From IMG/VR virus record IMGVR_UViG_3300014720_000133, positions 1 through 28,936 of that record: DNA of 28,936 nucleotides; one strand, written 5' to 3'. The DNA is from a virus. A model generated the notes under the pieces. It was not told where the DNA came from. It ran no database searches and saw nothing but the letters and a program-made list of their open reading frames with translations. Position numbers and translations under genes: made by a program. This document shows positions 8,389 to 14,013 of this stretch, piece after piece; the stretch's first letter is position 1; each line of letters starts with the position of its first letter.

Positions 8389-8476
8389 TTTGTCGTGATA
8401 GGGGTTATCCCGTCAAAAAAAAGATACAATTACGACAAATTTACTCACTATTACGACACAATTTTTGACGGGATAA
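8389..8476. promoter_or_regulatory. Candidate operator or origin: 15-bp dyad plus three ATTACGACA sites
   Basis: TTATCCCGTCAAAAA (8405-8419) is perfectly inverted at 8462-8476 around a 42-nt centre. The centre holds ATTACGACA twice (8429-8437 and 8450-8458), 21 bp apart. A reverse-oriented relative, TTTGTCGTGAT, lies at 8389-8399, about 40 bp from the first. These spacings are close to two and four helical turns, as expected for one protein binding one face of the helix. The region lies between divergent genes and 65 nt upstream of a winged-helix gene. It could be a regulatory switch or replication iterons; sequence alone does not separate these. Confidence 0.55.
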
Positions 8477-8540
8477 TAAAAACGGCTTGTTTTGTTGAAT
8501 TTTATTCATTATGTTTTCTTCAACATTAAAAATGAAAATC

Positions 8541-8930
8541 ATGAAAACTATTACACAACTTATCCTAGAAGGATACAATACGACCGGAAAACTTGAAGAA
8601 GTCATGAAGGAGTCAAATAGAACCATTCAACGACTTTTATCTGACCTTGTTGAAAGTGGGGGTATAGTTAGAGAAGGTTCAGGACCTTCAACATTCTATA
8701 GAGTATTAAAAGCTACCCCTCAACCAATGGAAATTATAGATAAGATGAGACTGGTACACCAACAAAAATCTATGGATAGGAACTATAGAAAATTAGACAG
8801 GGAAATTAAATCTGATTTATTATTAACTTGGTACATTGATAACTTTCCTGGTATGGTTGAAGACTATGATGAGAAAAAACATCAAAAAAGTATTTACGAA
8901 GCAATCATTCAACTTGAAAAAGAACTATAA
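8541..8930 (+). CDS. Winged-helix DNA-binding protein
   Basis: 129 residues from the ATG at 8541 (MKTITQLILEGYNTTG). Upstream in-frame ATGs exist at 8532 and 8511; I chose 8541 because it begins just before the first helix. The N-terminal domain (about 1-60) reads as helix, turn, recognition helix (ESNRTIQRLLSDLVESGG) and wing (IVREGSGPSTFYRVL), a winged helix-turn-helix. The C-terminal half (65-129) is charged and helical (MDRNYRKLDREIKSDLLLTW), possibly for dimerisation. It follows the dyad-rich region at 8389-8476, so autoregulation is plausible. It shares GYNTTG with the protein encoded divergently at 7652-8062. Confidence 0.65.
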   Translation: MKTITQLILEGYNTTGKLEEVMKESNRTIQRLLSDLVESGGIVREGSGPSTFYRVLKATPQPMEIIDKMRLVHQQKSMDRNYRKLDREIKSDLLLTWYIDNFPGMVEDYDEKKHQKSIYEAIIQLEKEL

Positions 8931-8949
8931 AAAAAAAGAGCTAAATTCG

Positions 8950-8958
8950 TAGTTTTTG
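8950..8958 (+). promoter_or_regulatory. -7 box (TAGTTTTTG) abutting a start codon
   Basis: AAATTCGTAGTTTTTGCACC ends right at the ATG at 8963. It has the TTCGTA...TTTG shape of Bacteroidota promoters with one extra T. The box ends 4 nt before the ATG, which predicts a leaderless mRNA. I see no well-spaced -33 element. Confidence 0.45.
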
Positions 8959-8962
8959 CACC

Positions 8963-9205
8963 ATGAGAAAAAAAGAATTATGTATCGTTGAAGCATCCCG
9001 ATGGTTCCAAACCAGGTTCAACGAAAAACAAAAAGATTACATCTTCAACCAATTGGAAAACTCAGATAAAGCCCATACCATCCTTTTGGAATTCTATGAG
9101 CACCACAATCCTGATAACTTCAAGAGAAAACAATTTTTTTCTGTCATTGATAAAATTTACCCTTTATTCATAAAACGAAACAAGTTATATTTATATCATA
9201 GGTAA
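8963..9205 (+). CDS. Small basic protein, unknown function
   Basis: 80 residues (MRKKELCIVEASRWFQTRFN...). No domain recognised. It is rich in Lys, Phe and Tyr, with a helix-compatible pattern (EKQKDYIFNQLENSDKAHTILLEFYEHH) and no membrane segment. The start at 8963 is supported by the -7-like box 4 nt upstream. A G-rich hairpin with a T-run lies after the stop. A shorter overlapping frame at 8988-9173 is a shadow. Confidence 0.6.
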   Translation: MRKKELCIVEASRWFQTRFNEKQKDYIFNQLENSDKAHTILLEFYEHHNPDNFKRKQFFSVIDKIYPLFIKRNKLYLYHR

Positions 9206-9235
9206 TCTCCCATAGGTTACTTGTTTTAGGAGTTT

Positions 9236-9264
9236 AGGGGGGGGTTGAGAGACCCCCCTCTTTT
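9236..9264 (+). terminator. G/C-stem terminator
   Basis: AGGGGGG (9236-9242) pairs with CCCCCCT (9253-9259) around a 10-nt loop, followed by CTTTT. It lies 30 nt after the stop at 9205 and 12 nt before the next gene. The two extra G residues allow register slippage of the stem. Confidence 0.6.
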
Positions 9265-9276
9265 AATAAAAAGAGA

Positions 9277-9678
9277 ATGGAATATTTGTTTTTCGATGAC
9301 CCAATCAATTGGGATTACTTAATGAGTTTGACTCCAAAGCAGAGGACTCGCATCATGCCACAAACCGTGGAGGAGATGCATCAGTATTCAATCGACAAAG
9401 CTCGTTATTCAAATAAACAGAATAATATAAAGGGAGTTGGTTACTGGCACTTCAGAAGATTCATTCAACTCAATGAGAAGTATGAACAAGCCTTGAACAC
9501 CGAAATCCAAGAAGAGATTGATTACTTCTACAAATTGTTTATGGCTTACAAAGACCGACAAGAAAACAATTATGCAAAGTATTCACCATCTTCACATGGG
9601 TACAAACACCCATTTAGAAATACCTACGAAAGAAAGTATTCCAACAAAGACAAAAAAGAAGCTGAACAAAATGATTAA
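9277..9678 (+). CDS. Hypothetical protein, first of a coupled four-gene run
   Basis: 133 residues (MEYLFFDDPINWDYLMSLTP...). No family recognised. The first 60 residues contain PKQRTRIMPQTVEEMHQYSI and the middle is helical (YEQALNTEIQEEIDYFYKLF); the C-terminus is basic and polar. It begins a tight run of four genes (9277, 9671, 10113, 10354) with 8-nt overlaps or 1-nt gaps. That run ends with the terminase small subunit, so these are probably expressed together. Confidence 0.6.
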   Translation: MEYLFFDDPINWDYLMSLTPKQRTRIMPQTVEEMHQYSIDKARYSNKQNNIKGVGYWHFRRFIQLNEKYEQALNTEIQEEIDYFYKLFMAYKDRQENNYAKYSPSSHGYKHPFRNTYERKYSNKDKKEAEQND

Positions 9679-10120
9679 AGGAAACTCACCACAAGGTAGA
9701 ACCTTCAAGCTACTTGCAACCTACGACAATGTTGCATTCAAAGCCACAACCATCAAATACAATCCAATGAAAACTCTGACCTTAGAAGTCAGATTTTGGT
9801 ACGATAAAACTGATGTGGAGAATCCAAAGAAAGATTTGGAAACAATGTTTAGAGAAGTTAAAAGAACACTATTCTACAGAAGTGGGGACTTCTATGATGT
9901 GGATAAGTTAATCTCAATTGCAGATTGGCCCAAAGCACTATCCTTAGAAACACCCAAAGCATTCGTAATGTTTGAGTTCACCCTGTTCCCAACAAAGAAG
10001 TTTGAAAGTGATTTAGAAATATCTCAAGAGATGACAGCACTTTGTGCAAGAATTCATCAAGATACATTCAGAGACAGACACAACATAAGCAAAAGCAAAA
10101 GAGAATTATACAATGTGTAA
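9671..10120 (+). CDS. Hypothetical protein, translationally coupled
   Basis: 149 residues from the ATG at 9671 (MIKGNSPQGRTFKLLATYDN). The frame is open upstream to 9518, but that part overlaps the previous gene in another frame. The ATG at 9671 overlaps the previous stop by 8 nt (ATGATTAA), a clear coupling signal. The sequence alternates beta-like stretches (TLTLEVRFWYDK, AFVMFEFTLFP) with a polar C-terminus. I recognise no family or motif. It may be a small packaging or accessory protein given its neighbours, but nothing in the sequence shows this. Confidence 0.65.
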   Translation: MIKGNSPQGRTFKLLATYDNVAFKATTIKYNPMKTLTLEVRFWYDKTDVENPKKDLETMFREVKRTLFYRSGDFYDVDKLISIADWPKALSLETPKAFVMFEFTLFPTKKFESDLEISQEMTALCARIHQDTFRDRHNISKSKRELYNV

Positions 10121-10352
10121 TTGCAAGAAAAACAAACCCAACAACCTCGATAATAGAGTCGTTTTAGAAGACATTAGAACTGCATATAACACAATCACCA
10201 CCAAGGGGAAAGAAAATCTCTCAGAAGGGGACTGGTTATATTTATATGAGGTATATTCAAGAGCTTACCCAAGTTCAAACGGAATACCAAATAAAGACGA
10301 TTTGGTAAGTGTTTTGGAAAAAGCCAGCCAACTAAAAACAGCATATAGATAA
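10113..10352 (+). CDS. Small protein with N-terminal MCNCKKNK motif
   Basis: 79 residues. The N-terminus MCNCKKNKPN has a Cys-x-Cys pair next to basic residues. A helical region follows (VVLEDIRTAYNTITTKGKEN, then GDWLYLYEVYSRAYPSS). Small proteins with this MCNCK start are familiar to me from Bacteroidota phages, without an assigned role. It overlaps the preceding gene by 8 nt (ATGTGTAA) and ends one base before the terminase small subunit gene. Confidence 0.6.
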   Translation: MCNCKKNKPNNLDNRVVLEDIRTAYNTITTKGKENLSEGDWLYLYEVYSRAYPSSNGIPNKDDLVSVLEKASQLKTAYR

Positions 10353-10353
10353 T

Positions 10354-10746
10354 ATGTCCGCAAAAAAAACAATGGAAACACTCCCCCCAAATTGGAGAGA
10401 GATGTTAATTCAAATTGGTAGAGAAGGGGGAATGCCCGTTCATTTCGCAAATGCACTTGGTATGTCCCGTCCAACCTTAACCAGATTTGAAAACGACTAC
10501 GAAGAGTTTGCCGAAGTAATGGAAGAGGCAAAAAGATATTCCGAAGAATGGTGGATTACCAAAGCCATGGAAGCATTCGAAGGAGGTAAGAGCAAAATGT
10601 TCAATCAACATTTATGGGGTTTTATAATGAAAAACAGATTCCCAATGGATTGGAAAGATAAAACAGAAATGGATATCACATCCAATGGAAAGGAAGTCAA
10701 TCAGGCTCCCATTCAAATTGAAATTATCAAATCTCAAGACAAATAA
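10354..10746 (+). CDS. terS: Terminase small subunit
   Basis: 130 residues. Recognises phage DNA and delivers it to the large terminase subunit. The N-terminal helix-turn-helix includes GMSRPTLTRF (36-45). A helical oligomerisation region follows (FAEVMEEAKRYSEEWWITKA, 52-71), then the conserved tail MKNRFPMDWKDKTEMD (92-107). The order (HTH, EWW...A..GG, N..LW.F.MKNRF..W.DK) is typical of small terminase subunits. It is separated from the large subunit gene (14010) by about 3.3 kb of small genes and non-coding DNA, whereas the pair is usually adjacent. A strong terminator follows. The gene symbol is generic. Confidence 0.8.
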   Translation: MSAKKTMETLPPNWREMLIQIGREGGMPVHFANALGMSRPTLTRFENDYEEFAEVMEEAKRYSEEWWITKAMEAFEGGKSKMFNQHLWGFIMKNRFPMDWKDKTEMDITSNGKEVNQAPIQIEIIKSQDK

Positions 10747-10779
10747 GACATACCTAAATTGCTTCCTTATACTTGAGAT

Positions 10780-10815
10780 AATCCTCCACTCGGTCCAAAG
10801 TGGGGGATTTTTTTT
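10780..10815 (+). terminator. Rho-independent terminator after the terminase small subunit
   Basis: AATCCTCCACT (10780-10790) pairs with AGTGGGGGATT (10799-10809), 11 bp with one G-T wobble and an 8-nt loop, followed by T8. It closes the 9277-10746 operon. Confidence 0.9.
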
Positions 10816-10866
10816 GCCAGAAAATTTTGAAAAGTTCATTTTCAATTTTCATTTTTTGTCCCAAGG

Positions 10867-10901
10867 TTTGTAAAAAAAAAAGTATCAAATTCGTAATTTT
10901 G
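10867..10901 (+). promoter_or_regulatory. Bacteroidota-type promoter
   Basis: TTTG (10867-10870), 23 nt, then TAATTTTG (10894-10901), preceded by AAATTC. It fits the -33 TTTG / -7 TAnnTTTG consensus. No gene starts for 230 nt downstream, so it may drive a non-coding RNA or a long leader. Confidence 0.6.
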
Positions 10902-10905
10902 CTTG

Positions 10906-11040
10906 GTCTGAAAAAAATTTGAATAGGGTGCAAAAAATAGAATCCAGTACCTTGTATAACATAGTAGTGGGTATAGGGCAGGTTCCCTTAGAACTCCTCA
11001 GCCATCTTTTGGATACCCGCCCTTGATGTCTTAACGACCG
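10906..11040 (+). ncRNA. Candidate structured RNA in a gene-free stretch
   Basis: Start estimated 5 nt after the -7 box; the 3' end is arbitrary. GTGGGTAT (10967-10974) can pair with ATACCCGC (11013-11020), 8 bp with one wobble, closing a 38-nt loop that contains a small AGGG/CCCT hairpin. No open frame of note covers it and there is no T-run terminator. It is not a tRNA: the enclosed length is too short and there is no T arm. It could instead be an untranslated leader of the gene at 11133. Confidence 0.3.
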
Positions 11041-11081
11041 AAATTATGTAGGACAAATCTACGGCAAAAAAACTTTACAAA

Positions 11082-11128
11082 CAATAGTTGATTTACTATT
11101 GACCTGTGGTGGTTTATGATTATGTTTG
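11082..11128 (+). promoter_or_regulatory. Promoter with overlapping operator-like dyad
   Basis: TTG (11099-11101), 19 nt, then TATGTTTG (11121-11128). A perfect 7-bp inverted repeat, CAATAGT/ACTATTG (11082-11101, 6-nt spacer), covers the -33 element, so a repressor there would block it. The -7 box ends 4 nt before the ATG at 11133, predicting a leaderless mRNA. Confidence 0.65.
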
Positions 11129-11132
11129 AGGT

Positions 11133-11456
11133 ATGAAAACAATACTAATAATCATTGCCTCTTGTGTGGTGGTGTTTACCTCAATGAACTTATTGTTTTT
11201 GCTGGGTATTGCAGATTTTGGAATTGGTGAAAAACCCTGCAAATGTGATGAAGATAAAGAAGAAGATAAAAACTTCAGCAAACCTTTACTGAATTCACTC
11301 ATTAAGGCTCTTGAGACCTACAACATCAAACACAACACCAAGGGATTAGCCAAGGAGGTTATTGAAGAAAACCCCGAAGTCACCGACTTGGAACAACTAA
11401 TAAATCTAACCTTAAAAAAAATACGAGAAAAGTTCCGCCAAAAGTTGGTGGAGTAA
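11133..11456 (+). CDS. Small single-pass membrane protein
   Basis: 107 residues. Residues 3-26 form one hydrophobic segment (ILIIIASCVVVFTSMNLLFL). A short CKC pair (36-38) and an acidic stretch (DEDKEEDK) follow, then a charged helical C-terminus (LEQLINLTLKKIREKFRQKL). It probably anchors in the inner membrane with a soluble tail. An IASC sequence at 8-11 resembles a lipobox, but the preceding segment is too short for a normal lipoprotein signal. It has its own promoter and overlapping operator-like dyad. The role is unknown; superinfection or host-membrane functions are possible but unsupported. Confidence 0.65.
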   Translation: MKTILIIIASCVVVFTSMNLLFLLGIADFGIGEKPCKCDEDKEEDKNFSKPLLNSLIKALETYNIKHNTKGLAKEVIEENPEVTDLEQLINLTLKKIREKFRQKLVE

Positions 11457-11475
11457 AATATGTTTCGTATCTTTG
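11445..11475 (+). promoter_or_regulatory. Bacteroidota-type promoter
   Basis: TTG (11445-11447), 20 nt, then TATCTTTG (11468-11475), preceded by TTTCG. It overlaps the end of the 11133 gene and serves the gene at 11500 with a predicted leader of about 20 nt. Confidence 0.7.
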
Positions 11476-11499
11476 AACTAAACAAGAAAAAAACCAACT

Positions 11500-11793
11500 A
11501 TGAAAAACACATCTTTTATCAAGGACAACTTCAAGTCCTCAACACTACCAAGACTGAAGGCTGACTACGGCTATAAGTCAAATAAGGAAATCAACGAATG
11601 TCCTTATCTTACTTACTCACGTTTGTTTATGTACAACCCCACCTTTGCTCAACACCTATTGTTTGAGTATATGGAGCACTGCAAGCGCACGGGCAAGATG
11701 GCTGACCCAACAACCCTGAGAATTATACCAACCAAAACCTACACTCAAGTCTCGGAGGAACTTGATGTATTCGACCTAACCTCCACAATCTAA
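11500..11793 (+). CDS. Hypothetical protein, MKNTSFIK family A
   Basis: 97 residues (MKNTSFIKDNFKSSTLPRLK...). No known domain. The first 45 residues align with the protein at 12709: MKNT-aromatic-IK, then F-x-S, then Arg-(Leu/Ile)-Lys, a charged/aromatic Tyr, and Asn/Gln-rich residues. That suggests an old duplication within this small-gene block. Its own promoter lies 25 nt upstream and the leader is A-rich. The sequence has no membrane segment and contains two Cys (ECPYL, EHCKR). The function is not readable from sequence. Confidence 0.65.
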   Translation: MKNTSFIKDNFKSSTLPRLKADYGYKSNKEINECPYLTYSRLFMYNPTFAQHLLFEYMEHCKRTGKMADPTTLRIIPTKTYTQVSEELDVFDLTSTI

Positions 11794-11820
11794 TCTAAAC
11801 TCTAAAAACAAAAACAAACT

Positions 11821-12414
11821 ATGGAACTATCAAAACTTGAAATCAAAAACATTGACACCATTCTAAACGACTCAAACCAATATGGTGTTAGTCAACTATA
11901 TGGTCTTATGATTGACCTATGGCAAAACGGAATTAAACCCGAACAAGTCGGATGGGTCGGGAAATACCTTGAACCCCAACTAAAAACCTTTACCCATAAT
12001 CAGCAGGGGACACTGATTTACTCGGCATACCTAACCGAGAAGGTCAATTACTTCAACTCCCGCATTGTTATGAATTGGTTCAATGAAACCTATCCAGCAT
12101 TTTATGAATACCTTCAAAGCGATGCTGACGGCGACGACCCCCGATGGTCTGACATGCATATTGCAAATTACTCTGACTTTAGAGATGGGCAGATTGAAAC
12201 CTATATGGAACTATTTCATCAGAGCAACCCCTACTTTTTCAGTTTCCTAACCGAGGAGTGGCACGACGAATACTTCGCAAACCTTCCCCTTTACGACAAG
12301 ATTGCGGCAAAACAATACCTTATGGAAAACGACGAGGACTTTGATGATTATACCCAAGAACAACTCGACGAACTATTTCAACTCTCCAACTGGCAAAAAA
12401 AAATTAGAGAATAA
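11821..12414 (+). CDS. Acidic hypothetical protein
   Basis: 197 residues, strongly acidic, with clusters such as QSDADGDDPRW and MENDEDFDDYTQEQLDELFQ, and many aromatics (Tyr, Phe, Trp). No catalytic motif or membrane segment is visible. Small acidic phage proteins of this kind are sometimes DNA mimics that block host nucleases or regulators. That is a possibility raised only by composition; I do not see the ArdA or Ocr patterns. It starts 27 nt after its neighbour with an A-rich leader and is probably co-transcribed with it. A separate promoter follows its stop. Confidence 0.7.
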   Translation: MELSKLEIKNIDTILNDSNQYGVSQLYGLMIDLWQNGIKPEQVGWVGKYLEPQLKTFTHNQQGTLIYSAYLTEKVNYFNSRIVMNWFNETYPAFYEYLQSDADGDDPRWSDMHIANYSDFRDGQIETYMELFHQSNPYFFSFLTEEWHDEYFANLPLYDKIAAKQYLMENDEDFDDYTQEQLDELFQLSNWQKKIRE

Positions 12415-12446
12415 TTTGGTACTATCAATTTTATTTCTTATCTTTA
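12415..12446 (+). promoter_or_regulatory. Bacteroidota-type promoter, leaderless arrangement
   Basis: TTTG (12415-12418), 20 nt, then TATCTTTA (12439-12446). The box ends 4 nt before the ATG at 12451, the same arrangement as at 8963 and 11133. Confidence 0.65.
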
Positions 12447-12450
12447 CACT

Positions 12451-12588
12451 ATGAAAAACCAACAAACACTTCACCACCCTCTGCGGGATGCAGCGGGGGT
12501 GACCAAACTCTCAAACGAGGACACCGCAATAGTTGTCGTTATGGCAACCATTCTAATCGCATGTCTGTCCCTAATACTTTTTGTATAA
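12451..12588 (+). CDS. 45-residue membrane protein
   Basis: A short frame from ATG 12451 to TAA 12588: polar N-terminus (MKNQQTLHHPLRDAAGVTKL) and a hydrophobic segment (AIVVVMATILIACLSLILFV) reaching the C-terminus. That is a classic C-terminally anchored small membrane protein. A well-spaced promoter ends 4 nt before its ATG and a large stem-loop follows it, so it looks like its own transcription unit. It could be a holin-like, toxin-like or host-interaction peptide; nothing decides between these. Confidence 0.6.
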   Translation: MKNQQTLHHPLRDAAGVTKLSNEDTAIVVVMATILIACLSLILFV

Positions 12589-12620
12589 TGATTACCTATC
12601 TAATCAAATACTAAAAAAAC

Positions 12621-12693
12621 AGGACAAACCCCCCCAAACTTAACTTAACCAAAAGTCAAATAAGGGAAAAAGGAAAAGGGGGGTTGTCCTTTT
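12621..12693 (+). terminator. Long stem-loop with T-run (terminator or attenuator)
   Basis: AGGACAA-A-CCCCCC (from 12621) pairs with GGGGGGTTGTCCT (12678-12690), 13 bp with one bulged A, then TTT. The loop is about 43 nt. It lies between the 45-residue gene and the gene at 12709, so it may end the first transcript or attenuate the second. Confidence 0.6.
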
Positions 12694-12708
12694 ACAAAAC
12701 CAACAAAA

Positions 12709-12948
12709 ATGAAAAACACAACCTACATCAAAAAACTATTTGGTAGTGAAGCAATCCAACGCATCAAAGAAGAGTTCGAATACGACAACCAAAACCAAAT
12801 GAACCAAGACGACCACCTCTCAACTGCAGTCTTTTTACATTCAATCTATTCTGACCTTCTTATTGCACAAACAAGAGAGGAAAAGTTCAATACCTTTATA
12901 CAAGACCTCCGTCGTTGTTTCGTCAAGGAAATAGTCATAACGAAGTAA
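12709..12948 (+). CDS. Hypothetical protein, MKNTTYIK family B
   Basis: 79 residues (MKNTTYIKKLFGSEAIQRIK...). It resembles the N-terminal half of the 11500 gene product, with the same MKNT-(Ser/Thr)-aromatic-IK start and an RIKEEFEY segment matching RLKADYGY, but lacks that protein's C-terminal part. It has no motif of known function. The gene lies right after a large stem-loop and has an A-rich leader (ACAAAACCAACAAAA). It is the last gene before the 660-bp non-coding region. Confidence 0.6.
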   Translation: MKNTTYIKKLFGSEAIQRIKEEFEYDNQNQMNQDDHLSTAVFLHSIYSDLLIAQTREEKFNTFIQDLRRCFVKEIVITK

Positions 12949-12955
12949 TCTATAA

Positions 12956-13014
12956 CCCTCCCAAAAAAGGGGGGGACTAAATAAAAGGAACCCCTCAAAA
13001 AGGGGGGGACTAAA
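12956..13014 (+). repeat. Two repeated A-loop hairpins
   Basis: CCCTCCC-A6-GGGGGGG-ACTAAA (12956-12981) and CCCCTC-A5-GGGGGGG-ACTAAA (12991-13014). Each folds into a 6-7 bp stem with an all-A loop followed by the same ACTAAA. Confidence 0.7.
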
Positions 13015-13271
13015 AACCTTAAAAAGCGTGCTTTGCGGTATAACTTTTTCTCGGTCATCGCAAGAATATCCCCCCCCTTACTCGATACACTTGATTTAAC
13101 CCCCTTTTTAGACCATTTAAGACCACCAAATTATATGGGTGATATGATGAGACCTTTTTTCTTTTTGAGTCCATTAGAAGTCAAATAAATGAGTCTTTAG
13201 ATTCGTGACTACAGGGGGGGGTCAGTGAACACACAACCCCCGAGTGTTATGTACCACCCCAAATATCTAAG

Positions 13272-13363
13272 AAAATCCCCTCGAGCACTACAGGACAGAC
13301 AATGAGTTCCTTTAATTAAAATCCCTCGAGCACTACAAGAAAGACAACACAGTCCCTTATTTT
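13272..13363 (+). repeat. Two-copy 46-bp direct repeat with CTCGAGCACTACA core
   Basis: Copies begin at 13272 and 13318. Both contain CCCTCGAGCACTACA and a diverged tail (GGACAGACAA versus AGAAAGACAA). The core includes a CTCGAG palindrome. Confidence 0.75.
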
Positions 13364-13537
13364 ATCCCCCCCTTTTTTTTTAAGATTTTTTTTTATGTTG
13401 TGTTGATTGTGTGGATTTGGTTGGTTATTATTGTGGTATGGAAGGGGTTTTCATAGGTTGCCTTTCATCTTGTTGAAAAACCAGGCATTGTTGGTTTTGC
13501 TTTTCATACAAATGGGGGGGGTGTTAACCTCCTTGAA

Positions 13538-13570
13538 GGGGGTGAGTTCCTGGTCTCACTCCCTTTTTTT
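13538..13570 (+). terminator. Rho-independent terminator before the late operon
   Basis: GGGGGTGAG (13538-13546) pairs with CTCACTCCC (13555-13563), 9 bp with one wobble, extendable by two A-T pairs, followed by T7. It isolates the late operon from upstream transcripts. Confidence 0.85.
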
Positions 13571-13608
13571 ATTATTTTTTTATATTTATTGTTTGGAGAA
13601 AGGGATAT

Positions 13609-14013
13609 ATGGTACGGGAGTTATCGAGGGAGGTTATTGATGTATGTGTATCGAATGGTTTGAATGAGCCGTATTTGATGGGCATTGTTGATAGGTTGAT
13701 ATGTGGGTTATCCAAGGATGAGGATGATATTATTTTGACTTTTGGATTTTCTGAGGGCAAGGAGTTTGTGAGCATTGATATTGGTTATTTGCAGAATATT
13801 TTTGAGGTTGATTATCCCAATTTGAATTATTTTCTGATGAGTTCTGACAGTGGGTTTTACGATATGGTATTGACAAGGGACATTAGTGAGGGGGGATATC
13901 GTGAGTTAATGGATAAGATATTTGTTTATTTGGATTTGCAGTTTGATTTATTGCATTTGGGTGATGGGAAGATATCATTAAGGGATTTTGATGAGAGGTT
14001 AAAGAGGTTATGA
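13609..14013 (+). CDS. Hypothetical protein coupled to the terminase large subunit
   Basis: 134 residues (MVRELSREVIDVCVSNGLNE...). No family recognised; acidic, helical, with no membrane segment. Unusually for this genome, a purine-rich GGAGAAAGGG stretch lies 6 nt before the ATG and could act as a Shine-Dalgarno sequence. Its stop overlaps the terminase start (ATGA), so the two are coupled. Both use a very G-rich coding strand (many TTG, GGG and GTT codons) unlike the genes on either side. It may be a packaging accessory factor; this is inferred only from position. Confidence 0.65.
   Translation: MVRELSREVIDVCVSNGLNEPYLMGIVDRLICGLSKDEDDIILTFGFSEGKEFVSIDIGYLQNIFEVDYPNLNYFLMSSDSGFYDMVLTRDISEGGYRELMDKIFVYLDLQFDLLHLGDGKISLRDFDERLKRL

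Larger units (their letters stand above)
12949..13608. other. 660-bp gene-free region with poly-G/C tracts; candidate origin or packaging region
   Basis: No convincing gene. It holds six G or C runs of 7-8 bases (12969, 13002, 13070, 13214, 13366, 13514) in AT-rich DNA, two repeated small hairpins, two copies of a 46-bp direct repeat and a strong terminator. Coding-strand composition changes from C-rich to strongly G-rich across it. A 77-codon frame at 13407-13640 crosses the terminator and low-complexity T/G sequence and is not credible. An origin, a packaging site or a recombination scar are all possible. Confidence 0.5.

Noticed and set aside
10967-11020. tRNA-like acceptor stem (GTGGGTA/TACCCGC)
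   Set aside because: The enclosed length is too short for a tRNA and there is no anticodon or T arm.
11054-11084. Minus-strand promoter (TTG-20-TAGATTTG)
   Set aside because: The spacing fits, but no minus-strand gene or terminator lies downstream; mentioned only as support for possible RNA in the region.
13272-13363. CRISPR-like repeats
   Set aside because: There are only two diverged copies of a 46-bp unit placed head to tail, with no spacer between them.
13407-13640. 77-codon plus-strand frame in the non-coding region
   Set aside because: It crosses a strong terminator, consists of T/G low-complexity sequence, has no start context and overlaps the better gene at 13609.
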